NCBI GenBank assembly: GCA_023458095.1
Contig: JAEXAS010000009.1
Span: forward strand, 186,001 to 250,000
DNA: 64,000 nt
Direction of reading: 5' to 3'
Source of the DNA: Actinomycetes bacterium
GTDB taxonomy: Bacteria > Actinomycetota > Actinomycetes > Propionibacteriales > Propionibacteriaceae
Below are positions 1 through 8,073 of this stretch, piece by piece. The notes under the pieces are model-generated. The model saw only the letters and a program-made list of their open reading frames with translations, was not told the DNA's origin and did not search any database. The position numbers and the translations under genes were made by a program. The first letter of the stretch is position 1. The number at the start of each line of letters is the position of its first letter.

Positions 1-121
1 CGACGACCTGGTCGCGTTGCGGGAGTTGGTCCCCGCCGGTGTGGAAGGCGCGATCATCGGCACTGCGCTGTACGTGGGCAACTTCACCTTGGCGGAGGCA
101 CTGAGTGCCGTTCGTGCCTGA
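1..121 (+). CDS. hisA: Phosphoribosyl isomerase HisA/PriA, C-terminal end only
   Basis: Reading from base 2, the last 39 codons are open and end in TGA at 119-121. The residues LVPAGVEGAIIGTALY followed by FTLAEALSAV match the end of the HisA/PriA (beta-alpha)8 barrel, where GVEGAIIG forms part of the second phosphate-binding site. In actinobacteria this enzyme isomerises ProFAR in histidine synthesis and usually also PRA in tryptophan synthesis. Which of these it does cannot be judged from the tail. The next gene starts inside it, so the two are probably co-transcribed. Confidence 0.8.
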   Translation, partial: DDLVALRELVPAGVEGAIIGTALYVGNFTLAEALSAVRA

Positions 122-923
122 CCCTGATTCCGCGGAGCTGCTGGACGCCCATGATCGGTTGCTGCGCGGCGATCCGGAGGTCGTGGTGGCCGATGATGTA
201 GTGGTGCAGGACGGCCTGTGGCTGGCCGTGTTCGGCGAGGACGGTTTCGTCAGTCACCGAGCCCTGGCTGAGCGCTCTGGCACCGCCCTGGATGCCCTCG
301 TGGCGGGGGTGATCAGCCACTTTGTTGCGCGGGGGATTTCGGAGTTCGAGTGGAAGACCCGCAGCCACGATGTCGGAAACGATGACCTCGTCGCTGCGCT
401 GCTGCGCGCGGGCCTGGTCGCTGAACCGGTCGAGACGGTGATGATCGGCGAAACCACCACACTGATGACCCCGGTGGCAGTGCCGGACCCGCTGGTGCTG
501 CGGAAGGCCGGGACCGATGGCCATGACCTCAGTGATGATGTCGAGGCTGTGGATGCCCTGCATGCCGCCGTGTTCGAACACCACCAGCAGCGCTTCAGTG
601 AACGGCTGATGGCCGAACTCACCGAACGCCCTGATCTGAGGCAACTGTGGCTGGTCAGCGACGGCGCACAGGTCCTCAGTGCCGGGCGGGTGGAGTTCAG
701 TGGTCCGGTCGCAGGGCTCTTCGGTGGCGCGACCCTGCCGCAGTGGCGCGGCAGGGGTCTGTATCGGGCGATGACGGCGGCCCGGGCGGCCTCGGCGGCC
801 CAGGCTGGCTGCGCGCTGATGTACGCCGAATGCACCCCCTTCAGCGAGCCGATCCTGCGCAGCGCCGGATTGCGTGCGATCACCACCACCACCCCCTACC
901 TGTGGCGGCGCCCCGGACGCTGA
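105..923 (+). CDS. GNAT family N-acetyltransferase
   Basis: A 272-residue protein starts at GTG 105, overlapping the end of the isomerase gene by 17 bases. The C-terminal half carries the GNAT acetyl-CoA signature: a beta strand (SAGRVEFSGPVAGLFGGATL) followed by QWRGRGLYRAMTAA, the Q/R-x-x-G-x-G/A pyrophosphate loop, and then an alpha helix. The N-terminal ~130 residues resemble the degenerate first domain of two-domain actinobacterial GNATs. The acceptor substrate is unknown. The overlap with a histidine-pathway gene suggests transcriptional coupling rather than a shared pathway. Confidence 0.8.
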   Translation: MPFVPDPDSAELLDAHDRLLRGDPEVVVADDVVVQDGLWLAVFGEDGFVSHRALAERSGTALDALVAGVISHFVARGISEFEWKTRSHDVGNDDLVAALLRAGLVAEPVETVMIGETTTLMTPVAVPDPLVLRKAGTDGHDLSDDVEAVDALHAAVFEHHQQRFSERLMAELTERPDLRQLWLVSDGAQVLSAGRVEFSGPVAGLFGGATLPQWRGRGLYRAMTAARAASAAQAGCALMYAECTPFSEPILRSAGLRAITTTTPYLWRRPGR

Positions 924-1033
924 GTCGCGCCCAGGTCAGGGGCCCCCACGATGTTGGTAGCCTCCAGACGACGCAGGCGGCCACGGCAACCGGTCGGCGC
1001 CACCTCGGATCCGCGGCGCGGGAAAGGACCACC

Positions 1034-1648
1034 ATGATGCGGACCCACGGCAGCCTTGACGGTCAGGCCGGAGCCAATGCCGCACTGCTGATCGTGGGAG
1101 TGGTCTTCTCGATCATCGGTGCCATCGCCTTGACGATCTGCGGCATCTTCATCGTCATCGGCTGGCAGGGGGCGCTGGCCCAAACGGCGACGACGAACGG
1201 CACCATCACCGTGGTCCGGCCGGTCGACAGCTACGACCACCACGACAGCACCTGCACCCTGCGATACCACTATGAGGTGGATGGTCGGCAGTACGACTCT
1301 GGTACCCGAACCAGCGACACCTGGGCCTGCTCGCGCTACGAGGGGGAGCCGGTTGAGGTCCGCTACGACCCGCAACGTCCCTGGCAGGGGTCGATCCTGA
1401 CCGACCAGACCGGTTTGTGGGCCCTGACGATTGCCGGCACCCTCGGCCCGTTGGCGTTCCTCGGCGCCGGGGTGGGAAGCCTGATCGGTTGGATCCGCCA
1501 CAGGCGCAGCGTCAACCGGGAATCGGGCTCGGCGGAGCCGCGGACGGACAAGCCGATCGAGCCGACCGGCTCGCTGAGCGATCCGGTGAGCGAACCGGGT
1601 GCCGACGGATGGCCGCTGCTGGAGTCGTCGCAACCCGAGGATCGCTGA
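1034..1648 (+). CDS. DUF3592-type membrane protein
   Basis: ATG 1034 (or the adjacent ATG 1037) follows GGAAAGG at 1021-1027 and gives 204 residues. There are two membrane segments, about residues 17-44 and 128-153. Between them is an extracytoplasmic beta-rich domain with two cysteines (C74 and C99) that could form a disulfide. The domain contains a VRYDPQRPW motif typical of DUF3592 proteins, in which a Y-D-P motif precedes the second helix. The C-terminal ~50 residues are charged and low in complexity. No enzymatic function is known for the family. Reading the same frame back to 647 would put a non-homologous tail in front of the first helix, so the shorter start is preferred. Confidence 0.7.
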   Translation: MMRTHGSLDGQAGANAALLIVGVVFSIIGAIALTICGIFIVIGWQGALAQTATTNGTITVVRPVDSYDHHDSTCTLRYHYEVDGRQYDSGTRTSDTWACSRYEGEPVEVRYDPQRPWQGSILTDQTGLWALTIAGTLGPLAFLGAGVGSLIGWIRHRRSVNRESGSAEPRTDKPIEPTGSLSDPVSEPGADGWPLLESSQPEDR

Positions 1649-1660
1649 GTCGGGACGGAC

Positions 1661-2770
1661 TCAGGGCACCCGCGCCGTCCATTCCGGGGTGTCGAACTTG
1701 GAGCGGCGCAGCTCAGCGGCGGCCGCCAGCTCCTGGGACGTGAGCTCACCGTCGACGACGTTGTGGAGGCGGCGGAAGGTTGCCAGGAAGGACTCCATGA
1801 CGGCCTCCCGCGGCAGCTGAGTCTGGGATCGCACCGGATCGACGCGCTTGTTCGCGCTCTTGGTTCCCTTGTCGGAGAGCTTCTCTCGACCAATACGCAG
1901 AACTTCCAGCATCTTGTCGGCGTCGATGTCGTAGGCCATGGTGACGTGGTGCAGCAGCGCGCCGCCGACGAAGCGCTTCTGGGCGGCACCGGCGATCTTG
2001 CCGGCGTCGGAGGCGATGTCGTTCAGCCCGGCATAGCGCGCGGTGACGCCGACCTCGGCCAAGGCGGAGAGAACCCACTGATCGAGGAAGGCGTAGGAGG
2101 CCTCGTAACTCAACCCGTCCACCAGGGTGGTGGGGACAACCATCGAGAAGGTGATGCAGTTGCCCGCTTCCATGAACATGGCGCCACCGCCGGAGATGCG
2201 GCGAACCACCTGGACGCCATAGCGCTGCGCGGCCTCGGCATCGACTTCGTTGCGTAGGGACTGGAAGGATCCGATGACGACCGCAGGGTTGCCCCACTCC
2301 CAGAATCGGAACGTCGGCCCACGTCGGCCCGCGGCGAGTTCGCGGCCGAGAACTTCGTCCAGCGCGACATGCATGGCGGGGTCCAAAGGGCCCGGATCCA
2401 GATAGGTGAAGGTCTGATCGGCCCACCCGGTGGCGTGGCCCAGGGCCCGACGGACGGCCATCGCGATGGCGTGGGTGTCGAAGCCGGCCATGGTGATCGC
2501 TCCGGCGATGGTGCCGTCCTGGCGGGCCAAGGCCAGTTCGCGATCGATGTGGGCGGTTATGGCCGACACTGTGGTGTCGACACTGAGCCCGGTGAGCGCA
2601 GCATCGATGACCGGCAGGGCTTCGTCGGGGTCGAGGAAGAAGTCCCCGCTGAGTCGAACATCGGCCAGGCGGCCGTCCTCGACCCTCAGATCGATGGCGA
2701 CGAGCTTGCCGCCGGGTACTTTGAACTCGCCGTGGCGGGGTTGAACCATGCCAGCCAAGATAGGTGTCAT
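1661..2770 (-). CDS. lplA: Lipoate--protein ligase A family protein with fused accessory domain
   Basis: This 369-residue protein has the BPL/LplA fold. RRISGGGAMFMEAGNCITFS (about 190-209) corresponds to the RRxSGGG-V-xHD-x-GN lipoyl-adenylate loop. NDIASDAGKIAGAAQ with K258, then GGALLHH, matches the catalytic lysine region. The order is unusual: residues ~10-110 resemble the LplA accessory (C-terminal) domain, here placed before the catalytic domain. It attaches lipoate or octanoate to the E2/GcvH subunits of dehydrogenase complexes. The start is uncertain: ATG 2770 overlaps the yebC promoter, and ATG 2749 (MVQPRHGEFKVPGG) is equally plausible. It is divergent from yebC. Confidence 0.8.
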   Translation of the reverse strand: MTPILAGMVQPRHGEFKVPGGKLVAIDLRVEDGRLADVRLSGDFFLDPDEALPVIDAALTGLSVDTTVSAITAHIDRELALARQDGTIAGAITMAGFDTHAIAMAVRRALGHATGWADQTFTYLDPGPLDPAMHVALDEVLGRELAAGRRGPTFRFWEWGNPAVVIGSFQSLRNEVDAEAAQRYGVQVVRRISGGGAMFMEAGNCITFSMVVPTTLVDGLSYEASYAFLDQWVLSALAEVGVTARYAGLNDIASDAGKIAGAAQKRFVGGALLHHVTMAYDIDADKMLEVLRIGREKLSDKGTKSANKRVDPVRSQTQLPREAVMESFLATFRRLHNVVDGELTSQELAAAAELRRSKFDTPEWTARVP

Positions 2771-2775
2771 AGACT
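2770..2775 (+). promoter_or_regulatory. -10 element of yebC promoter (TAGACT)
   Basis: TAGACT lies 39 bases before the yebC ATG, implying a short leader that begins near 2782. Very similar TAGRCT hexamers precede many genes in this window. No clear -35 was seen, as is common for actinobacterial sigma-A promoters. Confidence 0.45.
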
Positions 2776-2814
2776 GAGCGGCGCAAAATCTTCACCCGGG
2801 ACGGACGGACATCT

Positions 2815-3582
2815 ATGAGCGGTCACTCCAAGTGGGCCACCACCAAGCACAAGAAGGCAGTCATCGATGCCAAGCGCGGCAAGCTGTTCGCCAAGCTGAT
2901 CAAGAACATCGAGGTCGCTGCCCGCACCGGTGGCGCCGACCCCTCGGGAAACCCCACCCTGTATGACGCCATCCAGAAGGCCCGCAAGAACTCGGTGCCG
3001 GTGGACAATATCGAGCGCGCGGTCAAGCGTGGCGGTGGAATCGGCGGCGAATCCGTCGACTATCTGGAGATCACCTACGAGGCCTATGGGCCGGCCGGGG
3101 TGGCCATCCTGATCGAATGCCTGACCGACAACCGCAATCGCTCGGCCTCCGACGTCAAGGTCGCCGTCACCCGCAACGGTGGCACTATGGCCGATGTCGG
3201 CTCGGTGTCGCGCATCTTCGACCGCAAGGGCGTGGTTGAGGTCGCCAAGGCCCAAGGCGGACGCCAGCTCAGCGAGGACGACCTGCTGGAAGCCACCCTG
3301 GATGCCGATCCTGAGGACGTCATCGACGACGGCGAGACCTTCAAGGTGCTCTGCGATCCCAACCAGGTGGTGGAGGTCCGTAAGGCCATCCAGGCCGCCG
3401 AGTTGGACTACGAGTCCGCCGAAGTGCAGTTCGTGCCGCAATACGACCAGGCGATTTCCGATGCGGACACCGCCGGCAAGCTGTTCAAGCTGCTGGACGC
3501 CATCGAGGACCTAGACGATGTTCAGAATGTGTACAGCAACGAGGATGTGCCCGACGAGATCGGCGAGCAGATCGAAGGCTGA
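2815..3582 (+). CDS. yebC: YebC/PmpR family protein
   Basis: A 255-residue protein begins MSGHSKWATTKHKKAVIDAKRGKLFAKL, the diagnostic N-terminus of the YebC/PmpR/TACO1 family. The family has been described as DNA-binding regulators and, more recently, as ribosome-associated factors that help translate difficult sequences such as polyproline. The length is the usual ~250 residues with the three expected domains and an acidic C-terminus. It lies directly upstream of ruvCAB, a very common arrangement, but here a 72-base gap with an SOS box separates them, so ruvC has its own promoter. Confidence 0.95.
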   Translation: MSGHSKWATTKHKKAVIDAKRGKLFAKLIKNIEVAARTGGADPSGNPTLYDAIQKARKNSVPVDNIERAVKRGGGIGGESVDYLEITYEAYGPAGVAILIECLTDNRNRSASDVKVAVTRNGGTMADVGSVSRIFDRKGVVEVAKAQGGRQLSEDDLLEATLDADPEDVIDDGETFKVLCDPNQVVEVRKAIQAAELDYESAEVQFVPQYDQAISDADTAGKLFKLLDAIEDLDDVQNVYSNEDVPDEIGEQIEG

Positions 3583-3621
3583 TCCCGGCGTGCCTGCCGC
3601 ATCGCGGTGCCCGGGAGTGGT

Positions 3622-3643
3622 TAGAATCCGAACACGTGTTCGG
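3622..3643 (+). promoter_or_regulatory. ruvCAB promoter: -10 TAGAAT abutting a perfect LexA-type SOS box
   Basis: TAGAAT at 3622-3627 is a good -10. It is followed at once by the 16-base perfect palindrome CCGAACACGTGTTCGG (3628-3643), which contains CGAAC-N4-GTTCG, the actinobacterial/Gram-positive LexA box. The box covers the expected transcription start (about 3634), so LexA would block initiation and DNA damage would relieve it. ruvC starts 12 bases downstream. SOS control of ruvCAB is established in other bacteria. Confidence 0.88.
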
Positions 3644-3654
3644 AAGGTTGTGCC

Positions 3655-4182
3655 ATGCGTGTGCTCGGCGTTGATCCTGGTCTGACCCGCTGCGGAGTCG
3701 GCGTGGTGGACGGCCAACCCGGGCGATCCCCGAAGCTGGTTGACGTCGGGGTGATCACGACCCCGGCCGACCTGGAGCTTCCGCAACGGCTGCTGCGGAT
3801 CGAGGCGGGCCTGACCGAATGGGTGAGTCAGCATCGTCCCGATGTGGTTGCCATCGAGAGAGTCTTCGCCGATCACAACGTGATCTCGGTGATGGGCACC
3901 GCGCAGGCTGCCGGACTGGCGATGCTGGTCGCGGCCAAGGCTGGCATCCCGGTGTTCTTGCACACCCCCACGGAAGTGAAGGCTGCGATCACCGGTTCGG
4001 GACGCGCCGACAAGGCGCAGGTGGCGGCTATGGTCACGCGCATCTTGAAACTCGACGCCGCGCCCAAACCCGCTGACGCCGCCGATGCGGCAGCCTTGGC
4101 GATCTGTCATCTGTGGCGCGGGGCAGCCGCCGATCGGCTGGCCCAGGCCATGGCGAAACAGGCGCGAAAGGCCAGCGCATGA
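3655..4182 (+). CDS. ruvC: Crossover junction endodeoxyribonuclease RuvC
   Basis: A 175-residue Holliday-junction resolvase with an RNase H-like fold. The four catalytic acids can be placed: D7 in VLGVDPGLTRCG, E68 in VAIERVF, and D141 and D144 in PADAADAAALAICH. It cuts junctions symmetrically in concert with RuvAB. A ribosome site (GGAAGG) lies 6 bases before ATG 3655. Its stop overlaps the ruvA start (ATGA at 4179-4182), so ruvC-ruvA-ruvB form an operon under the SOS box just upstream. Confidence 0.97.
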   Translation: MRVLGVDPGLTRCGVGVVDGQPGRSPKLVDVGVITTPADLELPQRLLRIEAGLTEWVSQHRPDVVAIERVFADHNVISVMGTAQAAGLAMLVAAKAGIPVFLHTPTEVKAAITGSGRADKAQVAAMVTRILKLDAAPKPADAADAAALAICHLWRGAAADRLAQAMAKQARKASA

Positions 4183-4781
4183 TCGCGCAACTGCGCGGGC
4201 GGGTTCTGGCCGTCGGCGGCACCTGGCTGGTGGTGGACCTTTCCGGGCTGGGGCTGCGGGTGCTGTGTGCGCCGGCGACCGCCGGTGCGGCCCGGCTGGG
4301 GGAGACCATCGAGTTGCACACCTCCCTGGTGGTTCGCGAAGACTCCTTGACCTTGTACGGCTTCGGCAGCGGCGATGAACGCGATCTCTTCGAACTGGTG
4401 CAAAGCGCCTCCGGCATCGGGCCGCGCATTGCCCTGGCGATCGTGTCGGTCTTCGACCCGGCCGAATTCGCCGCTGCGGTCACCTCCGGAAACACTGCCG
4501 CGATCACGCGGGTGCCCGGCATCGGTGCCAAAGGTGCCGCCAAGCTGGTTTTGGAACTCAAAGACAAGGTGGCGATCTTCACCGGTCACACCTCCGGTGG
4601 GACGCCGACCGGATCAGTGCCAGCAGACTGGCGCGAGCAGGTGATCGGTGGCCTGGAAGGACTGGGCTATTCCCATCGGGACGCCGAGGCCGCCTGTGAT
4701 CGGGTGGCTGCTGAAGATCCGGGCGCCGAAGTGTCCGTGGCCCGATTGTTGCGCGCAGCACTGCGCAGCCTGGCAAAGTAG
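4179..4781 (+). CDS. ruvA: Holliday junction branch migration protein RuvA
   Basis: 200 residues from ATG 4179. MIAQLRGRVLAVGGTWLVVDL is the canonical start of the OB-fold domain I. Domain II has two helix-hairpin-helix motifs, SGIGPRIALAI (about 78-88) and VPGIGAKGAAKLVLELKDK (about 112-130). The C-terminal ~45 residues are domain III, which contacts RuvB. RuvA binds the four-way junction and loads RuvB rings. The longer reading to 4113 lies inside ruvC and is rejected because the ATGA overlap gives the family-typical N-terminus. Confidence 0.97.
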   Translation: MIAQLRGRVLAVGGTWLVVDLSGLGLRVLCAPATAGAARLGETIELHTSLVVREDSLTLYGFGSGDERDLFELVQSASGIGPRIALAIVSVFDPAEFAAAVTSGNTAAITRVPGIGAKGAAKLVLELKDKVAIFTGHTSGGTPTGSVPADWREQVIGGLEGLGYSHRDAEAACDRVAAEDPGAEVSVARLLRAALRSLAK

Positions 4782-4787
4782 CTCAGC

Positions 4788-5843
4788 GTGGCAGACTCCG
4801 CAGCCGAGGATCCGCTGGACCCCCATGCACACCTCGATGAGCAAGCCGCCGAATCGGCGCTGCGTCCGGCAAGCCTGGCCGAGTTCGGTGGTCAACCTCG
4901 AGTCAGCGACCAGCTCGACTTGGTGCTGACCGCGGCCCGGCACCGAGGCGGGGTTCCTGATCACGTCCTGCTGTCGGGCCCGCCGGGATTGGGCAAGACC
5001 ACCTTGGCGATGATCATCGCCGCCGAAATGGGTGTGCCGATCCGGGTGACGTCTGGTCCGGCGATCCAACACGCCGGTGACCTGGCTGCCATTTTGTCGG
5101 GCCTGACCGAGGGTGAGGTGTTCTTCCTCGACGAGATTCACCGCATGTCGCGTCCCGCTGAGGAAATGCTCTACCTGGCCATGGAGGACTTCCGGGTCGA
5201 TGTGGTGGTGGGCAAAGGTCCCGGCGCGACCGCCATCCCGCTGGAGATCCCGCCCTTCACGTTGGTGGGCGCCACGACCCGCTCGGGGCTGCTGCCCGGA
5301 CCGCTGCGGGATCGTTTCGGTTTCACCGCACAACTGGATTTCTACGCCAGCGCGGATCTGGAGAAGGTTCTGGCTCGTTCAGCAGGGCTGCTGAACATCA
5401 CGCTGTCTGCCGATGCCGCCGCCGAGATCGCTTCCCGCTCCCGCGGCACGCCCCGTATCGCCAACCGATTGCTGCGCCGGGTGCGGGACTATGCCACGGT
5501 GCGCGCCGACGGCGTGCTCACCCGCGACGTCGCCGCAGCGGCGCTGACCTTGTACGAGGTAGACCCTTTGGGCCTGGATCGTCTGGACCGTGCCGTGCTC
5601 GACGCGCTGTGCCGTTCCTTCGGAGGGGGGCCGGTGGGCCTGAGCACGCTGGCGCTCGCGGTCGCCGAAGAGACTGAGACTGTGGAGGAAGTCGCCGAAC
5701 CCTTCCTGGTTCGGGAGGGATTCTTGATGCGCACCCCTCGGGGGCGGGTGGCCACCGCCCGCGCCTGGCAGCATCTGGGTCTGCAGCCGCCGCGGTCTTC
5801 GACGGTTGCCGACCCGGCGCCGGATCTGTTCACCCAGGACTGA
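4788..5843 (+). CDS. ruvB: Holliday junction DNA helicase RuvB
   Basis: A 351-residue AAA+ motor starting at GTG 4788, six bases after ruvA. Walker A is GPPGLGKT (64-71) and Walker B is FFLDEIHR (about 112-119). The sensor and arginine-finger region VGATTRSGLLPGPLRDRFG and the C-terminal winged helix (GGGPVGLSTLA and RTPRGRVATARAW) are intact. It drives branch migration with RuvA. The first ~25 residues are a variable acidic leader. It is the last gene of the ruv operon. Confidence 0.97.
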   Translation: MADSAAEDPLDPHAHLDEQAAESALRPASLAEFGGQPRVSDQLDLVLTAARHRGGVPDHVLLSGPPGLGKTTLAMIIAAEMGVPIRVTSGPAIQHAGDLAAILSGLTEGEVFFLDEIHRMSRPAEEMLYLAMEDFRVDVVVGKGPGATAIPLEIPPFTLVGATTRSGLLPGPLRDRFGFTAQLDFYASADLEKVLARSAGLLNITLSADAAAEIASRSRGTPRIANRLLRRVRDYATVRADGVLTRDVAAAALTLYEVDPLGLDRLDRAVLDALCRSFGGGPVGLSTLALAVAEETETVEEVAEPFLVREGFLMRTPRGRVATARAWQHLGLQPPRSSTVADPAPDLFTQD

Positions 5844-5903
5844 CTTGTCAGGCGAGACCGGACAGACCTGGTGGGTGAAATGGGGTTTGCTGGGCAAGGG
5901 CGC

Positions 5904-5909
5904 TAGGCT
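5904..5909 (+). promoter_or_regulatory. -10 element of the yajC-secDF promoter (TAGGCT)
   Basis: TAGGCT lies 55 bases before the yajC ATG. The predicted leader contains a small hairpin, CGACGA-TTG-TCGTCG (5920-5934), of unknown significance. The promoter sits in the 120-base gap between ruvB and yajC, separating SOS-controlled ruv genes from the secretion genes. Confidence 0.45.
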
Positions 5910-5963
5910 TCTGGATCGGCGACGATTGTCGTCGACAGACGTTCAGGCTGATAGGAAAAACAC

Positions 5964-6371
5964 ATGGGCGGTACGGGCGGATTCGATCCGACAACGATCC
6001 TGCTGCTGGTCGGGGTCGTGGCGCTGGCCTACTTCATGCTGATCCGCCCGCAGCAAAAGCGGGCCAAGGAGCAGCGCGACCTGATGGCTGCGATCAAGCC
6101 CGGTGACCGGGTCATGACGATCTCCGGCATCGTGGGCACGATTCGCTACCTCGGCGAGAAGCAGGTGATCTTGGAGATCTCTCCGGGCGTCGAGATGACC
6201 TTGGTGAAGGCTGCGATCAGCTCCCAGCCAGTCGATGACGAGTTCGAGTATTCCGATGAGGCCGACGGCAGCGAGCCCGACGGCATCATTGCGGACGACA
6301 CCGAGAGCCTCGATGTGGCAGACACCGACACTGACACCGATGACAGTGCCGGTGAGGACAAGACCAAGTAG
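5964..6371 (+). CDS. yajC: Preprotein translocase subunit YajC
   Basis: 135 residues. One N-terminal membrane helix (about 9-27, ILLLVGVVALAYFMLIRPQQKR) is followed by the family signature RPQQKRAKEQRDLMAAIKPGDRVMTISGIVGTI and an SH3-like cytoplasmic domain. The last ~40 residues are strongly acidic (repeated D/E/T), a feature of several actinobacterial YajC proteins. YajC belongs to the SecDF-YajC complex that assists SecYEG. It starts 31 bases upstream of secD in the same transcription unit. Confidence 0.93.
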   Translation: MGGTGGFDPTTILLLVGVVALAYFMLIRPQQKRAKEQRDLMAAIKPGDRVMTISGIVGTIRYLGEKQVILEISPGVEMTLVKAAISSQPVDDEFEYSDEADGSEPDGIIADDTESLDVADTDTDTDDSAGEDKTK

Positions 6372-6402
6372 TCGATAGCACGTAGGTTCGGTAGAGGAAG
6401 CC

Positions 6403-8073
6403 GTGGCAACCAGCAAGCAAAAGGCGCATCCGCTGCGCACCCTGATCGTTCTGTTCGCCGTGATCGCAGGATTGTTCACGATCATGGCGGTGAACAATGT
6501 GTGGGCCCCCAAGTTGGGCCTGGACCTCAGCGGCGGCACCACCATCACGTTGACCGCGGCCAACACCTCCGGGTCCGGGACGGTCGATCCGACCAGCCTG
6601 GAGCTGGCCCGCAGCATCATCCAGCAGCGGGTGGACGCTCAAGGCGTGGGGGAGACCGAAGTCACGACCTCGGGCGGCAACCAGATCATCGTGACCGCCC
6701 CCAATGTTCAACAAGACGATCTGGTCAAGCTGGTGGGCCAGACCGCTGAGTTGACCTTCCGCCAGGTGTATCAGGCCGAGCAGGTGTCCACCGGGACCTC
6801 CGACAGCGGAACCGTGAGTGATCCGTCGGCGTCCCCGAGCGCCAATCGGCGTCCGCTGCCGCAGTTGCCGACTCCGGTGCCGAGTCCGCGTCCGACCGCC
6901 GCGGCAAGCCCGGCGCCCAGTCTGGCGACGCTGATGAAGTGGCAGCCCAGTGCCCGCGATACCGCGGAGTTTGACTCCTACCAGTGCGGTGAACCGTCGC
7001 CGACTCCCGATGTTGCCGATCAGCCACTGATCACCTGCGACAAGGACGGCACCACCAAGTACCTGCTGGGACCGGCCCTGATCAAGGGAGAGCGGGTTGC
7101 CTCAGCGAGCGCCGGCATGCCGGATAAATCGGTGACCTGGGAAGTTCAGTTGAAGTTCGACTCCGAGGGTGGGTCGCAGTTCTTCACGGTCACCAAGCAG
7201 CTTTATGACAACTACACCAAAGACCCCACGACCGTGACCAACCGCTTCGGCATCGTGCTCGACGGGGTTGTCATCTCTGCGCCCTCGGTCGGCCAGGAGG
7301 CCGGCGGTCCGATTGCCGGCGGGACCGCCAGCATTACCGGCGACTTCACGCAGAAATCCGCCACCGAGTTGGCGAATGTGCTCTCCTACGGCGCACTGCC
7401 CCTGTCTTTCGAGGTCTCCAGCGTCGACAGCGTGTCGGCCAAGTTGGGTGCCGACCAGTTGCAGGCCGGCATCATCGCTGGCCTGATCGGCCTGCTGCTG
7501 GTGGTGGCCTACAGCGTGCTCTACTACCGCGGTCTGGCACTGGTGGTGACGATGTCCTTGGCCGTGGCCGGGTCGCTGACCTGGGCGATGATGGTGCTGT
7601 TGGGCCAGGCCATCGGATTCGCCCTGAACCTGGCCGGTATCGCCGGTGCGATCGTAGCTATCGGCGTGACTGCCGACTCGTTCATCATCTACTTCGAACG
7701 AATACGTGACGAGGTGCGCGATGGGCGCAGCCTGCGCACGGCCATCGAGACCGGCTGGGTGCGTTCCCGTAAGACGATCCTGGCCGCCGACTCGGTGTCG
7801 CTGCTGTCGGCTGTGGTGCTGTACGTGTTGGCCATCGGTGCAGTTCGGGGATTCGCCTTCACCTTGGGGCTGACCACGCTCATCGACTTGGTGGTGGTGT
7901 TCTTCTTCACCAAGCCCTTGATGACGCTGCTGGGCCGCACCAAGTTCTACGGACAAGGCATGCGCTTCTCCGGCTTCGAGGCCGAGCACATGGGAACCAG
8001 TCACGCGCCTTTGCACAACTCGCGGCGAAAGTCCGGCGCCAAACCCGCTACAGCGGCTGGAGGTGAGGCGTGA
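6403..8073 (+). CDS. secD: Protein translocase subunit SecD
   Basis: A 556-residue RND-type membrane protein with GTG start 6403. After the first helix comes LGLDLSGGTTITLT, the conserved SecD P1 entry. The C-terminal third holds five helices (LQAGIIAGLIGLLLVVAYS onward) including IVAIGVTADSFIIYFERIRDE, the SecD/F motif linked to proton use. A proline/serine-rich stretch at about residues 132-172 interrupts the periplasmic P1 head, as in other actinobacteria. It pulls translocating proteins from the outer face using the proton gradient. It overlaps secF by one to four bases. Confidence 0.96.
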   Translation: MATSKQKAHPLRTLIVLFAVIAGLFTIMAVNNVWAPKLGLDLSGGTTITLTAANTSGSGTVDPTSLELARSIIQQRVDAQGVGETEVTTSGGNQIIVTAPNVQQDDLVKLVGQTAELTFRQVYQAEQVSTGTSDSGTVSDPSASPSANRRPLPQLPTPVPSPRPTAAASPAPSLATLMKWQPSARDTAEFDSYQCGEPSPTPDVADQPLITCDKDGTTKYLLGPALIKGERVASASAGMPDKSVTWEVQLKFDSEGGSQFFTVTKQLYDNYTKDPTTVTNRFGIVLDGVVISAPSVGQEAGGPIAGGTASITGDFTQKSATELANVLSYGALPLSFEVSSVDSVSAKLGADQLQAGIIAGLIGLLLVVAYSVLYYRGLALVVTMSLAVAGSLTWAMMVLLGQAIGFALNLAGIAGAIVAIGVTADSFIIYFERIRDEVRDGRSLRTAIETGWVRSRKTILAADSVSLLSAVVLYVLAIGAVRGFAFTLGLTTLIDLVVVFFFTKPLMTLLGRTKFYGQGMRFSGFEAEHMGTSHAPLHNSRRKSGAKPATAAGGEA

